Of a DNA stretch of 64,000 nucleotides, positions 33,151 to 45,200 are shown piece after piece (position 1 is the stretch's first letter; each line of letters begins with the position of its first letter). Position numbers and translations under genes: made by a program. The DNA is from Saccharina japonica (lineage: Eukaryota; Sar; Phaeophyceae; Laminariales; Laminariaceae): NCBI GenBank assembly GCA_008828725.1, contig MEHQ01004440.1, forward strand, positions 276,664-340,663, in the 5' to 3' direction. The notes below the pieces were generated by a model. That model was not told the origin of the DNA. It saw only the letters and a program-made list of their open reading frames with translations, and ran no database searches.

Positions 33151-35236
33151 GTGCTCACACTCGACAGCAGTTGGGGTAACACGAGTCGGCATGCACCTGG
33201 GTCGAAAAACGGTTACACGCAGTCTACGGGGCGACGAGGCGATACCGCTGCCGCCGTCTATCCATACTTTCGCACTTTCTTGCTTATCGCTTGTACGTAA
33301 TCCCAGATCGATACCGCGGCTGTCGAGATATCCCTTGTCTATGTTGATGTCGATTGTACGAAGGGTTTGATATTGATAGTCGATTATGGCAAGGCGGGTA
33401 TTAATAGTAGTACTCGTAGCAGCAGCAGAACTGAGTCGATTGCATCGCATTTGATACACTTGCACAAACAGCAGTTCCACAAATACTCTGCTGCTGCTGC
33501 TGTCGAACGGGATGGTTTTTGTATCTTGCGCGTCCAACCGGATGGTACGACACGGACAAAATTACCATTTTACACAATGTTAGGATTTCCGCAAATGGTA
33601 CCGGTGGACCGGTATACCGCGTTCGAGTGTTTGACAGGGGTTTTGATTTTCTGCACGATAAAATCGCGCGATCGTATCGCTGAAAGTAGATATTAATAAA
33701 ATTAAAAACAACAGCTGAGAGATCGAGGATTTCGTCGAAACTCATCTTTGCAAGCTGTGTGATACTTCGTACGGTGGCCGGCGGTGGATAGCGAAGACAA
33801 ACTGCATTTTTTTTGTCGTTCATGCGGACTCCGTAGAGGTGTTACCTATTGGCCAACTACCCGGGTACTCGCGAGTGTTACTCGGCTTGCTTATACCCGT
33901 CACGGGGTACGAGGACCATTCCATACTCGCCGAGTATTTGGGCCCCGGGTACCCAGGTACTCGTTGATTTGCCTTGGAAATCCCGGTTCTTATCATCCCC
34001 CAACTCACTTCCGCTGGGTAGAATTTCGTGAATATTCTTCAGGAACCATTTTCAAAATGAAAATGCTGTCTCATGCCGCACATTTCACACCATAGTAAAG
34101 GTGTTGTACCCTTTTGCTACTTAACCGGGTATTCCCGAGTGTCACCCAGCTTACTAATACGTAGCTGCAACGGGTACGAGTACGGCCAACACGTCATGCT
34201 CGCCGAGTATATATGGGTCCCGCGCACCCTGGTACCCGGCTGTTCGGCGGGTATCCGGGTGTTCAACAGGTACACGGCTGCTAAACGGGTACCCGCCCGA
34301 TAGGGTCGTAAATACACGCGAGTATTCGGGTATTTCCCCCCCAAAGTAGGCGGGTACCCGTGCAAGGCGGTATTATACTTGCCGGTAACACCTCTAACGC
34401 GGATCATATCCGTAGCAGATTGTAATCGTCCCTATTCTCTTAATATTGGCGTTCATCCGTAGGAGATACGTAAGAGTACGAAATCGCTCATACTTGTGTC
34501 GTAGTGCATACCTGGTACCTGGGAGTATCACATGAGTACGCCGGTATCATGATGGACGATCCATCGTGCGAATATTGATCGAAAAAACGGCGGAAACTCG
34601 TACTGCTGCTGTTTACGTACTCACACCACGAGTATGCTGTACATACCGGATATCGGGATACCATTCTGAAGGATCGCACCCAAGCTACGAACCAGGTATA
34701 TACGAGAATCGCACGTGCTTGTGTACTTGTACTTTACACACTCGCACTGACTCTGTTTCGTCGATTCATCGCAAGGCGATTGGTCGTCCACGATTAATCG
34801 ACGAAACACCAGACAAGCAGAGTCGGCCAGTCGAGTCTAGCTTCGTGACTCGTGCATCGCGTCTATGAGTGCGCCGAAAAAAAGTCTTGGCTACGAGTAC
34901 CTGCTACGACGTACTGCCTGGTATGATAAAAAAGGCAACACAAGAAAAAACAGAGAGGCTGGCTGAACCGACTATAAGCAACTACAGCAGTACAAAGAGA
35001 GCACTGGTCATCATTTTATTACCATTATCCACGAACACCAGTGAACCAACAGGGTCATCTCTGCTCTGTCTGCTCATTGCCCACGTCACCCCTCTCCCTC
35101 TTATGCCGCAAGTCATATCTACGATCTTGAGAGCGAGAGACAGAGATAGGTTAGGGTTGTGGCTTGACACATACTGAAATATAACATACCTGCCCATGCC
35201 CAAGATTTTCTTTTGCTTTTTGTCTTTCTCCGCAGA

Positions 35237-35525
35237 TCCAGGACCGCTCAGCGCTCGTTTCTGTAGACAGCAAGCATCAGCATCCCCATCGCCATCATCC
35301 ACCCAGAAGCAGCCAAAGCCGATCACGATCACAGCCGGACACCGAGCGCGTCCAGCGAAAGAGCAGCGAGCAGCAGCAAAAGCAACGACAGCAGAGGAGA
35401 GCACAAGGAGGTTGCGGGTTGATGGGCCATTTTTCGATGCCCAAAGCACTCTAGAATCGAGGAAAATCCGCCATGTGGTGGTGGCCACAAGCACGCAACA
35501 CACGCAAGGGAGGAAGACAACACGA
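35237..35525 (+). CDS. possible internal exon, Ala/Ser/Arg-rich, unknown function
   Basis: Bounded by TTTCTCCGCAG and CGAG/GTATGA, with one frame open throughout: DPGPLSARFCRQQASASPSP at the start and HVVVATSTQHTQGRKTTR at the end. The low-complexity composition and lack of a matching partner exon make this weak. The opposite strand is also open for 189 codons. Confidence 0.25.
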
Positions 35526-35841
35526 GGTATGATACTCTGTAAACCAAACATAATTTGTCCACACCCACCGTCCGCGGCGAACCCGGCAAAAAAAAACTAT
35601 CCGCTCGAGCGCTCTCGTGGTTGCGCGTGGACAACAAGAAAAAACAAATAGACCTGATAGCAGGGGGCGTGGCGCAAGCCGGCCAGCCGGACCACCCCGT
35701 CCCGTGCGGCCTGCATCAGTCCCTGTGCGCCTCGGCACCTATACCACGACTAGACCATCTCGTCTCTTGCTCGCCCCACTTACCGCCGAACCCTTCGAGG
35801 AACCCGGCGCCACCATGGTTGCCAAAATCCTGACTTGACTT

Positions 35842-36225
35842 GTGGTGGCCGGATCCCTGAAAAAAAGAGACGACCTTCGGGAGGATAAGAGAGGGCGTCG
35901 CGGCAAGGGAGACAGAAGGGTGGGAGGCGTCAGTGCCCAGCAAGATTCGTGCCTGTGCACCGCAGGACCCGCTAACGCGTGTCAAAGTTCGACCTTGGGT
36001 TTATTTTCGGACGCACACATCAGAGGACGATGCAAACCCACACGGGGAAAATCCGATGCCCCATGTGGGGGCATATGTGATCGGCAAGTATCGGTCGCTT
36101 CGCTTGGCAACATCCGAGAGGCACGGCGGCAAGGCACCGTCATTTTTTATGAGGGCATGCCGACGGCAGAGCTAGCACCCACCTTCGGGAAGCGAATTGC
36201 CTTGCCGGAGGATTGGTGTCTTTGA
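35842..36225 (+). other. possible coding remnant, unknown
   Basis: Two overlapping plus frames look partly protein-like: RQGTVIFYEGMPTAELAPTF ending EDWCL, and in another frame YFRTHTSEDDANPHGENP. The switch between them would fit a frameshifted pseudogene, but no family is recognised. Confidence 0.2.
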
Positions 36226-38574
36226 TGTTGCTTTGCCTCGATATTGGTAAGTTGGCGTTCTTACTTTCGGGAATTTATTCAAATTTGTCCCCTGCCTCGA
36301 GGACGGTGATACCTGATGCCGATGCAGCAGCAGTGTTCGTCCAAGATCAAAGATTAAGATTGCAGCGAAGGTGAGCCCTCGCGTAGCTGATAACGCGCCT
36401 TCATGTGGAGTGAGATGTGTGTGTTCAAATGTCCATGCATATGGAGGTCAGGGGCAGGACGGCACAGTGCTTGGGGGCATTGCTCTCTCCCTCTCTCTCT
36501 GGCCTGTTATATCCGTTGGCAAATTGTATACCATGCCAAATATTGAACATCAACCGCGCAGCGTCTGTGCACGAGCTGCTGGGTCGCAAGCACGTCTTCT
36601 CGGGTTGTCGCACAGTCGCTTGAGTTTGCCAAAGCCGTACCGGTGCTGGAAAAGTCAACAAGCTCGAAAATACGTTGCCTTCGAGATGGCTGTTTGAATT
36701 GCTTGTTTCGTATCGCAAAGCGCACCAAGCACGCTTTTGGGGGCGGACTCATCAAACGCCCTACGAGTAGCGGTCGCTCCGAGCTCGGAGAGCAGATGGT
36801 GGCAAGCTCGTACGCCAGCCCACCGATGCCGGATGTGTTCCGCTATTCTGTGGGTAGGCCTTACGCCACCGGCAGGCCACGCGTGGTGAACGCACGTGAT
36901 GTGGGCTGGGTGGTGTGACAGCAGTGCAAAAATACCAACCCCCCCAAAAATGTCGCTCTGTTCCGCTCTCTACTCTCCACGCTCCACATAAAAACCAATA
37001 CATTTGGCATGCTCAATGCGAACAGGCACTCTGCCAACTCGACGAGTACGAGGTATTCAAATCTCGGCAGGTCTGTGTCTGCGTTTGAAATTGGGAGGAA
37101 CCGGGCATTTCGCAGCTCGAGGCTTGATGAGATTTGGCATGTCTCTCACATGCATTATCACTTTCTCTCTTATGTACAGAGTACAGGGTGCTCATTAGCT
37201 TCGCGCGGTTTGTTCCGTGTTTGCCGTGTCTCTCTGGATGGTATGGGTGATACGACATGATTGATGCGGATAACGTTGGTCAACAACCCTCTGTTGCGTT
37301 TTGTTCCTGGTTGCCATCTACCTGGTACTTGCTCTGCTGTATACTCATTCGCTCCATTCTTGATTTTTCGTAGAGCCTTGAGCCTTAGCTGAGGCCACTC
37401 GCTCACCGCGCTCCGTGGTGTATGCGTTCGGTGTGCTGTGCGATGGATCGAAGCGAGGTACTTGGTACCGCCGTGTAGCATGCAAGAAAAGAGCATACCC
37501 CCTCGGGGAGTTTCAGAGCCGAGTTTCAACCAAAACATGCAGCAAACTGCAGTGCCATGGCGGGCACGCATCACACGAAAATGGTGGCTTTTGGGAAGAT
37601 ATCGTTGAGATCTTCGCACATTGCGCGCGCGTCGCACGGCGTTTACCGTACACTTTTCCCTTGGTCGAGAAACTACGAGTACAACAAGTTCGTCCGAGGG
37701 GGTGTGTTATCTCAACACCCCCGTGTGATACGGTAACCCAGCTACTCGTAATGCTGCTGTTTTTCGGCGACCCAACCACCCCAGTGCAAGTTACACATGA
37801 TAGCAACAGTAGTGTAACGCACGACGCTTGGCCAACACTATTTTGCTTTGTCTGTACTCGTACATAAACATAACGTATCACATTCGTATATGATACACAT
37901 ATTGATGACAAGTGTTTCGTGCATACCAGGTATCATACATGAGATGTGTTTCGTTCATATCATACGTAAGTGTTTCTTGCTCTTGTTCTGCTGCTTGTTG
38001 CGCTTGCGTGTTCCTGTTGTCTACTGGTGCCTGATACTGCTGCTGCTTTTGGTGTACGGTACGGCAGTGTTGGCAAGACCTTGAAGGCGAGCTTCACCCC
38101 AGTGTAGCAGCAGCAGCAACAACAACAACAAGAATCCGTCATGTCGACGAAACTATCCGGAGACATGGTGTGGGACAAGTCGTCGACCCGCAGGTGAGAC
38201 AGCCATTTGCCAGATATTAGTAGGCACTGGTACCTTATCATACACCAGGTACCATGTACGAGACGAGCACGTGCGTATTGCCTTATAGCGGTATTCCGCA
38301 CCCCGGCATGCTGTGTTTCGTGCCCTGGTGGCGTCGTTAACGTTGCGCTCGTGCTCGCACTCCTTGGTCTTGAGCAGTACCGGCACTGCTGTTGTAGTCT
38401 ACTGCCGGGTACCTGCTACGTATTATACTCTGTTCCAGCAGTTGTCTGCCTTGCAGTCTACTCTAGTCCACGAGGTGCACCAGCAATCAGTACGAGTCTA
38501 TTGCTGTGTACGTCAGACGTCTACCTGTGTACATCAGTCGTCTACTGTGCATACCAGTAGTCTGCTGTGTACCT

Positions 38575-38645
38575 CTCTGACCCGAAATATAAGGACCATT
38601 TCGATTAAATATGAATATACGAACGATCCTTATATTTCGGATCAG
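38575..38645. mobile_element. hairpin mini-element, family D
   Basis: The arms CTGACCCGAAATATAAGGAC and its complement ending ATATTTCGGATCAG pair around AATATGAATATACG. Diverged relatives are at 40005-40075 and 50385-50446, and the motif occurs in the 23-24 kb satellite. Confidence 0.6.
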
Positions 38646-39159
38646 AGTGGTACATCAGTATTCTACTGCGGTTGAGAGTTGCGGCGGCGGAAGGAGCAAT
38701 ACTCGCAGCTCAGGAGCGGCAGTTCTATCTACTGCTGAAGGTTCAGAATGCTGGGGCAGCGGCGAGAGTTGCACCAGCGGTATATACGTAGAAGCAGAAC
38801 CAGCTCCAGCACGAGCAGCGTAAGAACAGCATTTCCTACTGAGAAGTAGATTCAAAACGGGCACAGAAAATGCTCTCGGACGGAGTGGCACACAATTGTC
38901 GAGGTCACACAGTAGATTCCCGAGATTCCACCGCATTTGAACTCGCGCTTTCGGTGCTCTTGCCGCGACGATGATCGCGGGCCGGCCCGTCGCGAGACGA
39001 CGCCCTTCGCCCGTTGTCATTGAGCCCCCCCCCCCCCCTCCTGCTATACCATAGACTACGGCCGTGCACGACATGAGTACACCCCCCCACCCCCCCTCCT
39101 GCTATCGTTACCGACGTCGAAAGACGGGACTGAAACATCCAGAACGCCGCACTCCATAC

Positions 39160-39600
39160 TATATTAATATTCCAAGTGAGACATCAACAACACAGATATC
39201 AACAACCAGCCACCAACATCGTCTCCAATCACCAACATCTTCATTCCGTTTTTACCGTATTTCCACCCCCAACTCCTATAGTCATATCCACCTCCAATTT
39301 CACTTCCAGCTCTAGTGTTGCCCAAATCCATTTCCCACCTGCAACTCCTTTATGTATCCACGTACCCACCTACATCACCAATTCGCATCCAAACGCCATG
39401 AACACGCCAATATCATCATTCAGTTTTGCCCCTAGTTCTATGATCCGCCTCCGCTTCTATTTTGCCAACTCCAATGGCGTTATCCAACCCCAATTCCATT
39501 TCCCGAGTCAAAAATCCATTCTCTACCAAAACGACATTACGTATATATACGATTCCAACTCCAATTCCATTTTCCACCTCCAATTCCAAATATGCATAGA
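39160..39600. repeat. low-complexity CCAATTCCA/CACCTCC tract
   Basis: G-poor on this strand, with many loose repeats of CCAACTCC, CCAATTCC and TTTCCA. It has long open frames because of composition. No coding signal. Confidence 0.6.
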
Positions 39601-40353
39601 TACCTGGCACCTGGCATGCACGAGTGGCAGTTTGTCCCCACCATGAGGGTGCAGAAAAATCCCAGAAAAATCCCATGCCTTCATTTTGTTTCTACTGCAC
39701 TGCAGATGGACAAACATATAATTATAATTTCAAGTGATTTGTGTACCAAACATGAGTGCCCACCGTTAGGGGCTAACTACTACTGTCTAGTACCTGGTAC
39801 TGTAACACGTAGGGAACAGCACGGCAACACAGATATTTGGCGCTGCATTACAGCAGCATTTGTGTACGTATGTATAGGCAGTCACCAACAGGAGGGTGCA
39901 GCAGTGGTAGAGGGAGCGATACGAATATATATGAGGAACCAGGAACAGGAACTTCCCAAAGTGCGGTCTGGCTATCATATCATACCTAGTATAATACCGT
40001 TCTGGTCGGAAATATAAGCTACGTTTAAATTTCATATTAGAGTCCGAACGATCATTATTTTACCGGCCACAGGGGTACCCGGTACAAACAACATCTTGAA
40101 GACAAAGCTGCCGTGGTCACCCACAGGCAAGCCTCTCGCGACGTAAGACGATACCCAGAAAAGCCGACCAGTCACAAGTCACAACTGACCACACGGTACG
40201 GACATCGAGCCGGTTGTTGTTTTGCTGCGTCGGCGTGCCGAGGCTCGACCAACCGCCGGTGTACGTACCTGGTACCAGGTATACCGCAAAGCGCTTCGGT
40301 CGGGGGTGCTGTCGTTTTTCAACGTTGGACGTTTCTACAATGGAAAGGTTGTG

Positions 40354-40635
40354 CACACTTCGTCGGACAGATCATCGATTTTTCACTGGGTGATCTAGAT
40401 CAATGAGGGCAGATATACTCCTGATCGGTATGATCTAGCTCATGTTGCCGGGTGGGAGTCGTATAGACCTGCATGATGGACATGTTTCCTGGCTTGGATC
40501 TGTACTACGATGCAGATCTTGCGCAAAATCTCACAACGGTAGGCGAGGAACTAGATGATCTAGATGATCTAGATGATCTATTATAGATGATCTAAATGAT
40601 CTGTAGATAGATATATCATGATCTGTCCGAGGTGT
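40354..40635. mobile_element. GATC-rich mini-element, family C, copy 2
   Basis: Left CACACTTCGTCGGACAGATC, right TCATGATCTGTCCGAGGTGT. The interior is shared with 28001-28251 (GGCGAGGAACTA, GCAGATCTTGCGCAAAATCTC). It contains a short run of GATGATCTA repeats at 40553-40600. Confidence 0.7.
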
Positions 40636-40644
40636 GGAGGGTTG

Positions 40645-40776
40645 CCAACGCGCCAAAGCAGCGTTTGAGAAATATCTGTGAGAGAGCTTGTCCATCTTTT
40701 TTGTTCAACTTCAGCACCCTTTCCGTTGTAGAGGAAGAGAGCGCCGAAAAACGATAACCACTCCTGTGCGAAACGT
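40645..40776. mobile_element. mini-element, family F, partial copy 3
   Basis: Shares TTCAACTT..AGC, CCGTTG(T/C)AGAG and GAGCGC(C/T)GAA..AACGATAAC, CCTGTG(C/T)GAA with the right half of 27489-27687. The left terminal repeat is not clear. Confidence 0.5.
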
Positions 40777-41309
40777 AAATAATTTTTGCGGCACGCTCGG
40801 CGCAATCTTCGCCCTGCCCGCAGGTCGTGAAGTATGCATAGCTCCGTCGAATCTGCAAAAGCGCTCCCAGAGAACATCCCGAACGCACTTTTTTTTGCTT
40901 TGCGCACGAGCTACGAATACATACAGACGAACAGCACACGGCAGTATTATAGTGCGAACACTACTGCTGTGACACTCTTGCATACCAGGTATACCCTACC
41001 ATACAGAAACGGAAAAGTAGCAACAGCTGCAGCAGTACACCAGCACACCCGTTAGCACTCTTTCAGGGTCCCTGCTATATTCCAGGCACCAGTATTATTC
41101 ATAGTAGTGTGCGACGACGGCAGCAGGACAGCAGATTAATACGTACGTGTCATGAGTCACGGGCAAGCCGGGAGACCAAACGCCACACGCACCCAGCAGT
41201 TATTTGCAGTCCTGTACGCTCCGTTTGCGAGACAAATAACGTATTTGTGGTTTTGGTACCTCTGTCCTTCTGCACACTGCACTTCCCCCACTGATGCCTG
41301 CATGTCGGT

Positions 41310-41593
41310 ACCTCCTCTAGAAGTGACCACACCAGACTACTAACCAATGAATTCGACGCTGCCATCCATATCCATGAAAGTCGTCTCACGAACTGTTCTT
41401 AGGTTTAACACGGTAGGATGCAGCTCACCCTGCGTGCGACTCGTCGAACATCTCACGGCGCTTCGCGCTTCGTGCAAGCAATGTCAGCCTGGTGATGTCC
41501 CGTCCCGGCACTGCACGTAGGGATGCAGTAGCCTCTGGTCATCTGTTCATACGACTACGGCCATGCATGTTCATGAGTACCCCTGCCCCCCCC
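41310..41593. mobile_element. poly-C-ended dispersed repeat, family G, copy 2
   Basis: Ordered blocks AAGTGACCACACC, GTCGTCTCACGAACTGTTCT, AGGATGCAGCTCACC, GCTTCGTGCAAGCAATGTC and ACTACGGCCATGCATG, then ATGAGTACCCCTG and a C-run. The same blocks appear at 19990, 41609 and 45579. Confidence 0.65.
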
Positions 41594-41608
41594 ATGCATG
41601 AATACGAT

Positions 41609-41741
41609 TACCTCACGGCGCTTCGCCCTTGGTGCAAGCAATATTTGCGTGGTTGGTGAAAACCCAACGTGCTCCGTTACGGCATTGTAGGGATGCGAGG
41701 GTCTATGGTCGTACAACTACGGCCGTGCACAACATGAGTAC

Positions 41742-41784
<43 letters not shown>
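41609..41784. mobile_element. poly-C-ended dispersed repeat, family G, copy 3, with 50-bp C tail
   Basis: Has CTTGGTGCAAGCAATATTTG, GGGATGCGAGGGTCTATGGT and ACTACGGCCGTGCACAACAT, then GAGTACACC running directly into a poly-C tract ending at 41784. The 5' part is shorter than in copy 2. Confidence 0.7.
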
Positions 41785-41787
<3 letters not shown>

Positions 41788-41938
41788 CTGGTTTCGCTAT
41801 AAACTCGAAAGTTCGGAATGGTCTTTTCTCAATTTGAAACTTGAACCGTTTTTTGCATAAAACTGTGAACCAAAGCTAACTTTTTTTTATTTCTTCTAAT
41901 TCATACATACGTATTCCTTTTTTTTCGCTCTCGCAAAG

Positions 41939-42210
41939 GTACGCGCCGCCTGGCGGGCAATCCTCCATCTCCCTCGGGGACTACGTCAAGCCGGAAACGC
42001 CAGCAAGCGTGCCTCCCCCCTCAAACGGCTCTGGCGGTCAGGGGGGGCCGTTGCCGTCGTTACCTAGAGCACAGGCGGGCAACAGCGTGTCGACACCGAC
42101 TTCCTCTGCCGCTGACCCGGTGGTTTCGGGCGTGGGCCTCCACGTGGGCCTTGTGGTGTGCGAAGCAGCCGGGCTGAAAGCGGCGACGGTGTCGGCACTC
42201 CAGAGGCTCG
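41939..42210 (+). CDS. lumazine-like exon: PPGGxSSxxLG motif, linker, first strand
   Basis: The acceptor CTCGCAAAG is preceded by a T-rich tract. One base completes a codon, then YAPPGGQSSISLGDYVKPE. The motif is like the conserved N-terminal motif of HN1/Jupiter microtubule-associated proteins; that resemblance is suggestive only. A Gly/Ser/Pro linker follows, then VGLVVCEAAGLKAATVSALQ. The donor is CTCG/GTGAGG, one base into a codon. Confidence 0.65.
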
Positions 42211-45200
42211 GTGAGGGAATACAGCAGTACCCTACTACATACAGTACGAGGATAGCCCCTTTTAAAAGACCCTACTACAGTAGTTAGCCCCTTTTAGGGG
42301 ACCCTACTACAGTAGTTAGCCCCTTTTAAGGGACCCTACTGCAGAAGGAAGGCCTTTTTTTTGGGACCCTACGACAGTATGTAGCCCCTTTTAGGGGACC
42401 CTACTACAGTAGGTAGCCTCTTTTAAGGGACCCTACTACAGTTGATGGACCCATTTTAAGGGACCCTACTACAGTAGGTAGCCCCTTTTAAGGGACCCTA
42501 CTACAGTAGGTAGCCCCTTTTAAGGGACCCTACTACAGTATGTAGCCCCTTTTAGGGGACCCTACTTTAGTAGGTAGCCTCTTAAAAGGGACCCTACTAC
42601 AGTTGGTAGCCCCTTTTAAGGGACCCTATTGCAGTAGGTGGTGGCCCTTTTAAGGGACCCTACTACAGTTGGTGGACCCATTTTAAGGGACCCTTCTACA
42701 GTAGCTAGCCCCTTTTAGGGGACGCTATATAGTGCGTTCGGGATTGGAGGTCCCTTATACCGCCCCGGTGGGCTAGCAGGTAACCACGAAACTTGATAGT
42801 GTCAAGGTCGCGAGTTCGAGCCCCCCCCGAGTGCATGCTCATGGAGTAGGGATGTGTATCAACCCAAATACGGGGTTGATATGATACTTGATATTTTGGA
42901 CGGAATCGGCGTGATATTATCATGATATCACATATCATGATACATGGATATATCAGGTTATCATGATATCTTGATATTTTTGGATGCGGGGCATATGGTT
43001 GGGCCGCACAAAAATGGCGTTACATGACGCAAACGCCTCTTTTTGGTCTGAAAATATCAACTTATCACGGAATTTCACTTGATATGATATATCATGATAA
43101 GTTGATCTCAACTTATCAGCCGTGTGCGGTTCTACCATACGCCTCGTCTATGTAGTTTATTAAGTCGTTCTGTCGACGCACGTCATATGGGTGCGGGGCA
43201 TATGGTGGACCGCACAAAAAATGGTGTTACATGACGCAAACGCCTCTTTTGATGTCTGAAAATATCAACTTATCAGCCTTGTGTTGATGCGATACTTGAT
43301 ACTATATCAACTCAACTTATATCAACATATCACGCGTGATATTTGGGTTGATACACAACCCTATCATAGAGACTTTTTTCTCGCAAAAAAAATCTTGACT
43401 AGCGGAAAGCGCGAGAGCGTGAGTTGGCAAAAATCGATGAAAATTGACGAGCGTTGGGAAGGCTGAACCCTCTGCGCGATATAAGTCAAGGCAAGAACCG
43501 TAGTGGGGGCGGAGGGGGAGGAGCCTACTTTGTGACCCCGGATCTGAGTTACGACTAGGGAGGGAGAAAGACAGAAGTGCGAAGATAATAAATGGGATGG
43601 AAGAAAATAAATAAAAATAAATATATATATATATACCGACGTCCCTTGTTCGGAGTTGGTACCGGTTCGTTGTAGTCAATAATTGGGGGGAAAAGTTGTG
43701 CGCAGGAGTTTGAGGTCCCTTATGTACCGTTTTCCCTTTTCGGTACCATAACCCTTCTAGGACTGGAGTCCCGTTTTGGGGACAAATCACTTAGAATTAG
43801 AGTGGTGTGTCCCTTAAACGGGACTGCAGTTCTAAAAGGGTTAACCCATTCAGAACTGAAAAACTTATCCCACACTAATCCCAAGTAGTTTGTCCCCCAA
43901 AAACGGGGGACCAGTTCTTAAGGGGTTAAAAGGGGCCTACCTCCTGCTGTAAGGGTTTTATATAACAGCGGTTAGAAGCTTTTCACGCCTCGGACAGATG
44001 ATGATCTCCAGTAGATCATCGGTTTTGTTCCTGGTGGTCTAGATATTTCAGGGAAGATATGTTCCCTGATCTGTGTGATCTATCTGTAGGAGTTAGCTCG
44101 TTTAGCTGGGTGGGAGCGGTATAGTCTGCATGGTTTAGTACAACTTTACCGATTTGGATTTGTACTTATATAGATCCTGCACAGCAGTATTACATTGAGC
44201 GGTATAGTCTGCATGGTTTAGTACAACTCTACCGATTTGGATTTGTACTTATATAGATCCTGCACAGTATTACATCGCACCAGGTTAGGATCTAGATTAT
44301 CTAGATCGTGATCTGTCCGAGGTGTGTAACGAGGTAACAACGGTTACAGATGTGTAACTGCTGTTACAACGATTACAGCCGTTACAACGGTTACATATTA
44401 TACTTGTGTAACCAAAGATGTCGGGAGACGGTCAGTCAAGGGAAAACGGGTATCGGTCAAGGGTGTGGATCCGAGTGTTCCACACTAAAAACTAGTAGTT
44501 TGGCGTCAGTCAAGGGTGAAAAAAGATAAATTTCCGTCAGTCAGTGAAAGTGCCGTCTCCTGACATCTTTGCGTGTAGCCCTTACAACGGTTACAACCAT
44601 TTAAGAAACGCACTCGCGTTTTGGAGACACTCTTGTTGCACCTGGTATACAGCAGTTAGTGTCAGACTAATTTCGGGTTACCGTGTGGTGTGCGAGGCTG
44701 CTGGGTTGAAAGCGACCACCTTATCGGCGCTCCAGAGGCTCTATACAGAGATGGAGGCCTTACACGCCATACCTGGTACATCGGTTATACATAAGCTAAA
44801 AACGATGTCATTGATAGGTATAACGCGCCTCGAGCGTACTCAAGCTGGTGCCGCTGGTGCTGCCGTGTTGCATAAGATGTGCCGCTTGTGCGCCTACTGC
44901 TGTGCCGTCCCTTAATGTTTTGTTTGTTAACGCCTCCTTTATCTATAGGCGCGACGACGACGGTGTACGAGGTGTTCGACCCCTTTCAGCTGCCCTTTGC
45001 GGTGCAATGCCTGGTCGACAACCCGGGTGCCGATGTCTCGGTGGTCGTGGCCATCGGATTTTTGGTGGAAGGCACTCACTGGTGCTCCAAGGAGGTATAT
45101 AATGCGATACGCTCATACAAAGAGGCATTCTTTTCTGGGGGGGGGGGCGGGGTGACGCGATACGCTTATACACCAAAGATATTGGGGTGGCGGGAGCGGG

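Larger units (their letters stand above)
33200..41938. other. repeat-rich region, no firmly supported gene
   Basis: Contains palindromic GGGTAC and CGCGAGTA motifs (33850-34340), a pyrimidine-rich low-complexity tract (39160-39600), hairpins (38575-38645, 40005-40075) and family C, F and G mini-elements. Two stretches with weak coding character are listed separately (35237-35525 and 35842-36225). The first exon of the lumazine-like gene could be here but was not recognised. Confidence 0.5.

Noticed and set aside
34982-35551. 189-codon minus-strand frame
   Set aside because: Opposite strand of a possible Ala/Ser-rich exon; no splice support, start or domain.
37170-37637. 155-codon minus-strand frame
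   Set aside because: No recognisable domain, no in-phase partner, and comparable frames on the plus strand; within chance expectation for 64 kb.
39592-40017. 141-codon plus-strand frame
   Set aside because: Begins within a low-complexity tract and contains dispersed repeat motifs; no domain.
42755-42835. tRNA-like stretch with GGGCTAGCAGG and GCGAGTTCGAGCC (A- and B-box-like)
   Set aside because: The acceptor, anticodon and T stems do not pair acceptably. At most it is a remnant of a tRNA-derived short interspersed element.
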